From Euryarchaeota archaeon UBA556 (GTDB lineage Archaea > Thermoplasmatota > Poseidoniia > Poseidoniales > Thalassarchaeaceae): DNA of 9,916 bases. The notes below the pieces were generated by a model. That model was given only the letters and a program-made list of their open reading frames with translations, made no database searches and was not told the DNA's origin. Shown piece by piece: positions 1 through 6,061 of this stretch. The stretch covers positions 5,055 to 14,970 of the forward strand of contig DADI01000061.1 of the NCBI GenBank assembly GCA_002494975.1. The letters are read 5' to 3'. The stretch's first letter is position 1; each line of letters starts with the position of its first letter. Both the position numbers and the translations under genes were made by a program.

Positions 1-819
1 CCTGGTTGCACAGCAAAAGATGTAATATTACATATTTTATGGAAATATGCGGCTAATTCTGAAACATTAGATCGTAGTATGGAATTCGGTGGCCCGGGCC
101 TCTCTAGCCTTTCAATGGATGAAAGAGCGACTTTGTGTAATATGGCTACAGAATGCAGTGCTAAAACTGGTATTTGCGACCCGGATGATTTGACGATTGA
201 ATGGTTAATGAAAAGAAGACAAGGTTTGACCAGGGAAGAAATCTATAATTCATTTGTTTTTGCCGATAAGGATGCAAAATATGATGGAGGCATACATGAC
301 ATTAACTTAGATGATATTCAACCCATGGTGGCTCATCCGGGAGATCCAGATAAGGGGATACCGTCGGACCCTACAAATGGAGCTTATATCAAAGATTTAG
401 GAGTAGTTAATATCGATATAGCCTATGCAGGGTCTTGTACTGCTGGTAAAGATGATGATTTCGCATACTATGCTAAAGTTACAAAAGCGGCCCTTGATGC
501 TGGATTAAAAGTAGCAGATGGAGTAGAATGTTATATTCAATTTGGTTCAAAAACAGTTAAAGATCTATCTGAAAAAAATGGATGGACGGACATGTTCGAA
601 AAGGCTGGAATTAAATTAATCGATCCCGGTTGTGGTGCATGTATTGGCGCTGGCCCTGGCGTCAGCGACAATGATGAACAAGTTTCAATCTCTGCTATAA
701 ATCGTAATTTCCAAGGTAGATCGGGGCCGGGGAAACTATACCTTGCAAGTCCTCTAACTGTTATGGCCAGCGCCTTTACTGGACAAATTACAGCATGGGA
801 TCCTGAGTTATTTTCTTAA
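1..819 (+). CDS. Aconitase / 3-isopropylmalate dehydratase large subunit family protein, 5' end missing
   Basis: The reading frame is open to the left edge, so only the last 272 residues are visible; family members are usually 420-470 residues or more. The family hydrates/dehydrates tri- or dicarboxylic acids (citrate, isopropylmalate, homocitrate) with a [4Fe-4S] cluster in the cytoplasm. All three cluster cysteines are present: C146 in GSCTAGK, and C211 and C214 in GCGACIGAG. Substrate and catalytic positions also align with known family motifs: CNMATE (N47, E51) and NRNFQGR (N234, R235, R240). The opening PGCTAKD and the LSMDER stretch are closer to LeuC/homoaconitase than to the long aconitase A form. 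The first ATG (79) lies inside the conserved domain and is not the start. The usual Asn after the first cluster Cys-Thr is Ala here. The small swivel subunit (LeuD-like) is not visible in this window. Family assignment is firm; substrate is not decided. Confidence 0.9.
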   Translation, partial: PGCTAKDVILHILWKYAANSETLDRSMEFGGPGLSSLSMDERATLCNMATECSAKTGICDPDDLTIEWLMKRRQGLTREEIYNSFVFADKDAKYDGGIHDINLDDIQPMVAHPGDPDKGIPSDPTNGAYIKDLGVVNIDIAYAGSCTAGKDDDFAYYAKVTKAALDAGLKVADGVECYIQFGSKTVKDLSEKNGWTDMFEKAGIKLIDPGCGACIGAGPGVSDNDEQVSISAINRNFQGRSGPGKLYLASPLTVMASAFTGQITAWDPELFS

Positions 820-1149
820 TGCCAATATTCCCATAACTGCTGCTGCGAACCATGCTACTTCCAAAATTAAGAATGCCCACTCTGAAATGAGATATGCCCT
901 TATTGCTAGAAGCCCAGAACCAGATGCCATCAGAATAAGGTATGTTGGAGCCTTGCTCTCTAAAATATCTCTTGTCTCTAAAAAAAAAGCACTCAAAATA
1001 AGTATCATTCCGAAGTAGGCAACTATCTCACCATGTGCAAAATCAACTATCTGCTCTATCATGACGATGCTATAATCATCAAAAATATAGTCTTTCGTCC
1101 TAATTCTAAGCGCATCCTTCAATAGCCCAAGGAGTTCGGCATCGTTCAT
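808..1149 (-). CDS. Small three-helix membrane protein, function unknown
   Basis: This 113-residue protein is not one I recognise. A short polar N-terminal part (MNDAELLGLLKDAL, then charged residues) is followed by three hydrophobic segments at about residues 37-56, 69-87 and 89-111, ending ILALRK. This predicts an integral membrane protein of three helices with a very short loop between the last two. Its final 12 bases overlap the stop of the convergent aconitase-family gene, and its start faces top6B. The frame is open further upstream to 1278, but that part would run into top6B on the opposite strand and is not membrane-like, so the start should be ATG 1149 or ATG 1170 (seven residues longer). 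Neither has a good Shine-Dalgarno site. The membrane-like character, and the absence of any gene on the other strand, support a real gene, but no homologue is known to me. Confidence 0.6.
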   Translation of the reverse strand: MNDAELLGLLKDALRIRTKDYIFDDYSIVMIEQIVDFAHGEIVAYFGMILILSAFFLETRDILESKAPTYLILMASGSGLLAIRAYLISEWAFLILEVAWFAAAVMGILALRK

Positions 1150-1191
1150 CACAAGTTGGCCCCAGGTCATTAGGACATGGGAGGACCAAGT

Positions 1192-1195
1192 GGAG
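1192..1195 (+). promoter_or_regulatory. Shine-Dalgarno site choosing the top6B start
   Basis: GGAG lies 8 bases before ATG 1204. The alternative in-frame ATG at 1177 has no purine-rich site before it. This favours 1204 as the start, giving a protein beginning MVDARDISSKQ. Confidence 0.5.
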
Positions 1196-1203
1196 AGATT
1201 GAA

Positions 1204-3273
1204 ATGGTAGATGCACGCGATATTTCTAGTAAACAAAAACAAATTGCCGTGAGTGAGTTTTTTGAGAAAAACAAACACTTCTTAGGATTTGATTCTCTAC
1301 AAAGATCATTAATCACAGCGGTTAAAGAAGCTGTTGACAATTCATTAGATGCTTGTGAAGAAGCAAGAATCCTTCCTGAAATAAATGTTGAAATTAACAG
1401 ACTAAAGGGTGACGATATAGAATTAATTTCGCAAGATAATGGCCCAGGTATTCCGCGGGATGCTATAGAAAATGTATTCGGTAAATTTTTGTTGGGCTCT
1501 AGATTTCATGCAATAAGGCAAACTAGAGGGCAACAAGGTATAGGAATTACTGGTGTAGTGATGTATTCTCAATTAACTACAGGGGCTAAAACACGAGTGA
1601 TATCAAAGATAAAAAACGATTCGTCGGCTGTTTTTGTGGAGTTGGGGCTAGATACTAGGAAGAATAAAGCTATCAAATCTAAAGAAAGGCGCGAAATTTG
1701 GATAGATCAAAATACTGGGGAAGAAGTGGTTCATGGATTGAAAATTGCAACTATAATGAAAGCAAAATATCAACGTGGAAAACAGTCTGTATTCCAATAT
1801 CTAAGAATGACGTCGATAGTTAATCCGCATGCGACAATTTCCCTCACTGTCAAAGATAGAGATGGTGAAATAATAGAGGAAGCAAGGTGGATTAGAACAA
1901 GTGAAAGGTTACCGAGAGTTGTAGAAGAAATAAAACCGCATCCTCACGGGATTCAATTAGGGACTTTGCAACGAATGTTGAGGGAATCTGAAGAGAAAAG
2001 AATGACTTCATTTCTTAGGCATAATTTCTCAGGAGTAAGCATGAGGGCCGCTAAAGAACTATTGTCGTCATCTGAAATAGAAGAAGTTAGAAATCCTAAA
2101 AGAATTAGTTCTGAAGATGCCAAAAAACTAGTTGATGCTTTTCAGAAAATAAAACTCTTACCCCCACCAACAGATTGTTTATCGCCAATAGATGATTTAT
2201 TGATTAAAAAAGGCTTGTCGAAAGCTATTGATTCAAGATTCGCATCTACAGTTACAAGGTTACCTACAGTTAGTCAAGGAAACCCATTTCAAATTGAAGT
2301 AGGTCTTGTTTTTGGAGGAGATTTGTCCGCAGAAGGACCCATCGAAGTACTAAGATTTGCCAATAGAGTTCCTCTAATGTATCAACAAGGAGGATGTGCA
2401 TTAACCAAAGCAATTGAGTCTATTAATTGGAAGCAATATGGACTAGATCACCCAGGTGGAAAGGGCTTACCTAAAGGTGCGGCGGCAGTATTGATACATT
2501 TGGCCTCAACTAATGTTCAATTTACTAGTGAGGCGAAAGAAGCTGTCTCAGATAATGAAGAAGTTTCTGCTGAAATTAGGAAAGGTCTTTTGGAAGTAGG
2601 GAGAGGTTTGAAAAATCATCTAAAGAAAAATACTCAAAGAAAGAAGGCGAGAGAGAAATTCGAATTGGTTAATGTTATATTACCTGAAATCGCAAAGAAA
2701 ACCTCGAAGATATTAGGGAGGGAAGAACCAGATCTGGCTCCCGTGATAACTCAAATCATGAATGCGGTGTTCTGTGAAGAAGAGTTAGGGTGGGACAAAG
2801 AGAAAAAACTGGCTACTTGTTCAATTAAAATTTTCAATTATACTGCTAGGGCCAGAGCGTATACAATACTGCTTAAATGGCCAGAAAGTGATATGGTTTC
2901 AATTGTAGAAAATTCAAATGGAGGAAGAAAAGAGGCGAGAGGAATCTGGGCTTGGCGTTTGGATACTTTGAATCCTGGTACATCAACAACTATTCGTATA
3001 GCGCTTTCAGGACTTAGTAAAGGTGACTGGACAGATACAGATGTGTTTTTCAGAGGTAACGGGGATATCATTGGAGCTACGAAAATAGATGAGAAAATAC
3101 TAGAAGAAATTCGTAAGACTGAGGCATTGAGTGCCGTACGAAAAGAAATCCATGAAGTAAATAATATTCCTTATGATATTACTGAAGAAAAGGTTGCACA
3201 AGTAATTACTGATAGTGATGCCGATCTAGAAAAAATAGATATTTTTAGCAAATTTGAGGAGGAAGAAGTATGA
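1204..3273 (+). CDS. top6B: DNA topoisomerase VI subunit B
   Basis: This is the ATPase subunit of the A2B2 type IIB topoisomerase, which uses ATP to pass one duplex through another, relaxing and decatenating DNA. From ATG 1204 it has 689 residues. The N-terminal GHKL (Bergerat) ATPase fold is clear: EAVDN with catalytic E42 and Mg-binding N46, the DNGPG motif at 78-82, and the glycine-rich ATP lid RGQQGIG at 108-114. A middle H2TH-type region (about 250-345) and the transducer domain (from about 360) follow; K445 in SEAKEA is the likely switch lysine contacting ATP. The part after about residue 530 resembles the beta-sandwich (Ig-like) C-terminal domain known from euryarchaeal Top6B, which explains why it is longer than the about 530-residue Sulfolobus protein. 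It is co-translated with top6A through a 4-base overlap. ATG 1177 would add nine residues and is less likely. Confidence 0.97.
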   Translation: MVDARDISSKQKQIAVSEFFEKNKHFLGFDSLQRSLITAVKEAVDNSLDACEEARILPEINVEINRLKGDDIELISQDNGPGIPRDAIENVFGKFLLGSRFHAIRQTRGQQGIGITGVVMYSQLTTGAKTRVISKIKNDSSAVFVELGLDTRKNKAIKSKERREIWIDQNTGEEVVHGLKIATIMKAKYQRGKQSVFQYLRMTSIVNPHATISLTVKDRDGEIIEEARWIRTSERLPRVVEEIKPHPHGIQLGTLQRMLRESEEKRMTSFLRHNFSGVSMRAAKELLSSSEIEEVRNPKRISSEDAKKLVDAFQKIKLLPPPTDCLSPIDDLLIKKGLSKAIDSRFASTVTRLPTVSQGNPFQIEVGLVFGGDLSAEGPIEVLRFANRVPLMYQQGGCALTKAIESINWKQYGLDHPGGKGLPKGAAAVLIHLASTNVQFTSEAKEAVSDNEEVSAEIRKGLLEVGRGLKNHLKKNTQRKKAREKFELVNVILPEIAKKTSKILGREEPDLAPVITQIMNAVFCEEELGWDKEKKLATCSIKIFNYTARARAYTILLKWPESDMVSIVENSNGGRKEARGIWAWRLDTLNPGTSTTIRIALSGLSKGDWTDTDVFFRGNGDIIGATKIDEKILEEIRKTEALSAVRKEIHEVNNIPYDITEEKVAQVITDSDADLEKIDIFSKFEEEEV
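3256..3262 (+). promoter_or_regulatory. Strong Shine-Dalgarno site for top6A inside the end of top6B
   Basis: GAGGAGG lies 7 bases before ATG 3270, within the last codons of top6B, where it encodes part of the acidic tail FEEEEV. With the ATGA stop/start overlap it implies coupled translation of the two subunits, which would suit a 1:1 complex. It also fixes the top6A start at 3270 rather than the later ATG at 3300. Confidence 0.8.
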
Positions 3274-4379
3274 GTAAGATTGGTCAAAGAAAGTCAAAAA
3301 TGGAAGTTAAAGAGGCTTTGAAAGGAATAGCGGCAGAGATGCATAATAAGATGGAAAGGGGAGTCCCTCCATCTATGACTTTACCAGTTAGAGCGAAAAC
3401 AAATATTGGTTTTGATAATAAATTAGGAGTCTATAAATATGGTAAGAAAAAGAGCACAAGAGATGCAACTAGTTTAGGTTCGGCCAGACAATTACTACGT
3501 TCTTTGCATGTCACTGAATTTATTGAACAAATGATTGACTCTGGTAAATCTTCTACCTTAAGAGAGATGTACTACATCAGTGAAGGGTGGGGGCACGGTA
3601 AATTTGGTTCGCAAAATGAAAGTAATAATTTAGCTGAAGATTTGGAAATTGTTACAAAATGCCTACGAGAAGATTTCAAACTAAGACCGGAAGAAGATGG
3701 TGCTAGAATAATTGGTAACGTCACCTTTGAAGAAAGAAACCGAAAGGGAGATTGGATGAGGATAAATTGTAGAGACGATGTGGGTGATTCAGGATATGGG
3801 GTGCCATATAATGTTGAGTCAGAAAAATTGACCTTGATAGATGAAGATGTTGATTTTATAATGGCTATCGAAACAGGAGGGATGTTCGACAGACTTGTAG
3901 AAAATGGATTCGATGAAGAAGCTAGATGTGCCCTAATTCACCTAAAGGGTCAGCCAGCAAGATCTACAAGAAGAATCATGAAAAGAATGAGTCAAGAGTG
4001 GAATAAACCAATACTTGTATTCGCTGATTGTGACCCTTGGTCATTTAGAATATTTGCAAGTATTGCATATGGGGCTATTAAAACTGCTCATATTTCGGAA
4101 TATCTAGCAACAAAAGAAGCAACATATTTAGGAATTACAGCTGATGATATTTTGGCATATGATTTACCTAGTGATGAATTGACTAAGCAAGACTTAGGCG
4201 CATTAGACTCAGAATTAACTGACCCTAGATTTAATACTGGATATTGGAAAGATCAAATAAATTTAATGAAAGAAATTGGTAAAAAGGCAGAACAGCAATC
4301 TCTCGCCAAATATGGACTTGATTTCGTAACTGATACTTATCTTCCAGAGAAATTGGCTGATATCGGTTTAGCCTATTGA
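3270..4379 (+). CDS. top6A: DNA topoisomerase VI subunit A
   Basis: This is the DNA-cleaving subunit of topoisomerase VI and an archaeal relative of the meiotic protein Spo11. It has 369 residues, the usual length (archaeal members are about 350-390). The N-terminal winged-helix (5Y-CAP) domain carries the motif LREMYY at 98-102; the second tyrosine, Y102, is the expected nucleophile that forms the 5'-phosphotyrosyl link to DNA. The Toprim domain has its metal-binding acids at E201 (AIETGG) and at D253 and D255 (ADCDPW). All the catalytic residues I can place are intact, so the enzyme should be active together with Top6B. It starts inside the stop of top6B (ATGA). The following membrane-protein gene starts 39 bases after its stop and may or may not share the transcript; no T-rich terminator separates them. 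Confidence 0.97.
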   Translation: MSKIGQRKSKMEVKEALKGIAAEMHNKMERGVPPSMTLPVRAKTNIGFDNKLGVYKYGKKKSTRDATSLGSARQLLRSLHVTEFIEQMIDSGKSSTLREMYYISEGWGHGKFGSQNESNNLAEDLEIVTKCLREDFKLRPEEDGARIIGNVTFEERNRKGDWMRINCRDDVGDSGYGVPYNVESEKLTLIDEDVDFIMAIETGGMFDRLVENGFDEEARCALIHLKGQPARSTRRIMKRMSQEWNKPILVFADCDPWSFRIFASIAYGAIKTAHISEYLATKEATYLGITADDILAYDLPSDELTKQDLGALDSELTDPRFNTGYWKDQINLMKEIGKKAEQQSLAKYGLDFVTDTYLPEKLADIGLAY

Positions 4380-4418
4380 TAGCCAAATGTGAAATGATAA
4401 TACCCGTTGCTTCTAATT

Positions 4419-5207
4419 ATGGAGGCGCGTGCAAAACTGTGGATTAAGCGATTGACTGCTATTTCCTTAGTTCTAATTTTAGTATTTGTAGCCTCTTATT
4501 GGAAATCAACTGAGAATATCATTGATAAAATGGATATAGATAATGAAGAAAATTATATTATTAAATTAGAAGCTGGAGAGCAAGGAAATGTAGATTTATC
4601 TACAATTGGATACTATATGGCTCTCAGAATAGATGGTAACGATTCGTCTCCTGAACTAAAATTAACTGACATAGGAGGAGTAGAAATAGAAGGGCAAAAA
4701 CCAGGCTTAATTGAGTCCATCAATAAGAGACCTGACTCTCAGGGAAATTTAATTTATGATCCTATTAGGGTTTTTGAAATAAGAGATGATGGGGAATACA
4801 GTATAGTAAATGAAGGAAATACTACGCTTTGGTTAATTGATGATTTTAAGATTCAATCAAGTTTGTTATCAGATGGGTGGATTCTGATTTCTATGATTAG
4901 CTGTTGCTTAGGCTTTCCTCTGGGTATTATTACTTTAATTGGAGCATTGATATTATGGAGAAGAGGAAAGCGAACCCCGGAAAAAAATATCATAATACGA
5001 GAAAATATCATGACAACAGATGAATTATTTAAGAAACATAATTTGACTGTAGAGAAGGAGGTTCCCGAGCCATTTATTTCTAGTGAGAATATTAAACTGG
5101 AGAGCCCTGAAGAAAAATATCATGTGGTTCCTGAATTGAAAAATGAAGAAGCCGATAGCTCGGAAGAAGAATCTGAAAATTGGAAAAAATGGGATAAAGG
5201 TCAGTAA
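4419..5207 (+). CDS. Two-helix membrane protein with external domain and acidic cytoplasmic tail, function unknown
   Basis: I do not recognise this 262-residue protein. It has a hydrophobic segment at 11-28 after a basic N-terminus (MEARAKLWIKR), which could be an uncleaved signal anchor. A polar, probably beta-rich domain follows at about 30-152, and then a second membrane segment at 154-180 ending WRRGKR. By the positive-inside rule both termini are cytoplasmic and the middle domain is outside. The tail (181-262) is strongly acidic, low in complexity near its end (EEADSSEEESENW), and probably disordered. The stretch VFEIRDDGEYSIVNEGN looks like a strand pair of a beta-sandwich, but I cannot name a family. 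ATG 4419 is preferred to an in-frame TTG at 4407, since it is a standard start with the same membrane anchor. There is no Shine-Dalgarno site before it, so the message may be leaderless. Confidence 0.85.
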   Translation: MEARAKLWIKRLTAISLVLILVFVASYWKSTENIIDKMDIDNEENYIIKLEAGEQGNVDLSTIGYYMALRIDGNDSSPELKLTDIGGVEIEGQKPGLIESINKRPDSQGNLIYDPIRVFEIRDDGEYSIVNEGNTTLWLIDDFKIQSSLLSDGWILISMISCCLGFPLGIITLIGALILWRRGKRTPEKNIIIRENIMTTDELFKKHNLTVEKEVPEPFISSENIKLESPEEKYHVVPELKNEEADSSEEESENWKKWDKGQ

Positions 5208-5231
5208 TTTCCATCTGAATTAGATATGAAC

Positions 5232-5239
5232 GATATAAG
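5232..5239 (+). promoter_or_regulatory. Possible TATA box for the winged-helix regulator gene
   Basis: GATATAAG lies about 50 bases before ATG 5288. An archaeal start site about 25 bases downstream would give a leader of roughly 25-30 bases. This is the best TATA-like match in the 80-base gap, but archaeal TATA elements are loose and this one is judged by eye only. Confidence 0.35.
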
Positions 5240-5281
5240 TTGGGTTTTTAGATGTCAGCCCACTACCCAACTCCGGGTTGG
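5238..5281 (+). repeat. Overlapping inverted repeats before the regulator gene, possible operator or alternative hairpins
   Basis: AGTTGGG at 5238-5244 is repeated inverted as CCCAACT at 5266-5272 (7 of 7). The right arm also takes part in a second palindrome, CCAAC (5267-5271) with GTTGG (5277-5281) around TCCGG. The two pairings use the same middle arm, so they exclude each other as RNA stems. Read as DNA, they are three copies of a GTTGG-type half-site in alternating direction. The left copy abuts the TATA-like element, and the right copies sit between the expected transcription start and ATG 5288. This fits self-repression by the encoded winged-helix protein. The repeats are seen directly; the role is inferred. 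Confidence 0.6.
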
Positions 5282-5287
5282 TAAGTA

Positions 5288-6025
5288 ATGGTGGACTTTG
5301 ATGAGGCCATAGATATTCTTGAAAATCGAGCAAGAAGAGATATTCTTAGGTATTTAGTTAAGGAACCACATTACCCATTGCAACTTTCTGAACTACTAGA
5401 AATAAGTCAACAGGCTGTTATGAAACATGTAAAAATATTGGAAAAAGCCGGTTTTATCGATTCTCAAACGGTTCCGTCGGAAAAGGGTGGGCCGCCTAAA
5501 AAGATGTATAAAGTAAATCAATCGTTTTCTTTGAGACTTGATCTAGGGCCAGATTTATTCAGGGCAGAGCATAGACAGATGCCTGCTGGTGGTCCAATGA
5601 GATTATCTAATAAATTACCAGCTGAACTTGATTCATTAATTGACCGCCTAGGTACGAGGAGGAAATTACCAATGTCAGAAGCAATGAATCTACTTTCTCA
5701 ATTAGACTTGGTCTTGGAAAAAATTGATGATCAAAGGGATGCTATAATTGCTCTACATCAACAAGTTATGAATAAAGCCTCTAAAGGAGTATCTGAAAAT
5801 TCTAAATCTTATGAAGAGAGGATAATGGCTAGAGAAATGATGACACATCCGCGGAGACCTTTGGATTTGGATGTTTTTTCACAAAATATACGGATCCAAC
5901 CTTCTGATGCACACGAAATAATGGAAAATATACGAGATCGTCTAATGAAAGATTTCGTAACTAACGGAAATAATTTCGTTTCCATCAATAAAGACACACC
6001 GCTGCCTTGGTGGCTAGTTCGCTAA
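5288..6025 (+). CDS. ArsR/SurR-like winged-helix transcription regulator
   Basis: This 245-residue protein has an N-terminal winged-helix DNA-binding domain (about 3-80). The helix NRARRDILRYL (13-23) is followed by a helix-turn-helix with recognition helix at about 38-54 (ISQQAVMKHVKILEKAGF), then a wing containing GGPPKKMYKV (67-76). This pattern, including the PxKKxYK wing and the following LxLGPDLF, closely resembles Pyrococcus SurR as I remember it, and more broadly archaeal ArsR-type regulators. The C-terminal part (about 110-220) is helical and probably mediates dimerisation; the protein ends PWWLVR. It contains no cysteine at all, so it cannot use the CxxC redox switch of SurR. It has its own upstream gap with inverted repeats and is followed by a terminator, so it is probably a single-gene unit. 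Target genes and signal are unknown. Confidence 0.85.
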   Translation: MVDFDEAIDILENRARRDILRYLVKEPHYPLQLSELLEISQQAVMKHVKILEKAGFIDSQTVPSEKGGPPKKMYKVNQSFSLRLDLGPDLFRAEHRQMPAGGPMRLSNKLPAELDSLIDRLGTRRKLPMSEAMNLLSQLDLVLEKIDDQRDAIIALHQQVMNKASKGVSENSKSYEERIMAREMMTHPRRPLDLDVFSQNIRIQPSDAHEIMENIRDRLMKDFVTNGNNFVSINKDTPLPWWLVR

Positions 6026-6058
6026 TCAATATTAGCTAACTCTTTTCTTCTTTTGTTT
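6016..6058 (+). terminator. Hairpin plus T-rich tract ending the regulator transcript
   Basis: Arms 6016-6026 and 6031-6041 pair at 10 of 11 positions (one C/T mismatch at 6020/6037) around the loop CAAT. A T-rich run follows at 6041-6058 (TCTTTTCTTCTTTTGTTT). The hairpin spans the stop codon of the regulator gene. T-rich non-template runs are the main archaeal termination signal. The leftward-reading giant gene gets no matching T-run from this element, so it serves the rightward genes. Confidence 0.65.
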
Positions 6059-6061
6059 CGA

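Noticed and set aside
1177..1203. Longer top6B start at ATG 1177
   Set aside because: It has no ribosome binding site before it, and the nine added residues are unlike the usual Top6B N-terminus; ATG 1204 has GGAG at the right distance.
1150..1278. Extension of the small minus-strand gene into top6B
   Set aside because: It would run opposite the conserved N-terminal coding part of top6B and adds a stretch unrelated to the three-helix protein; two better ATGs lie at 1149 and 1170.
2838..3071. 77-residue open frame antisense to the top6B C-terminal domain
   Set aside because: It lies wholly within a strongly supported gene, has no own upstream signals, and reads as a shadow of that coding sequence.
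4392..4404. AT-rich stretch before the two-helix membrane protein as a TATA box
   Set aside because: It is too loose and too close to the start (about 21 bases) for a confident call in an AT-rich genome.
4407..4418. TTG start four codons before ATG 4419
   Set aside because: The ATG gives the same membrane anchor with a standard start codon, and nothing before the TTG looks like a ribosome binding site.
5809..5997. 62-residue open frame antisense to the winged-helix regulator
   Set aside because: It is short, nested within a well-supported gene, and has no recognisable features.
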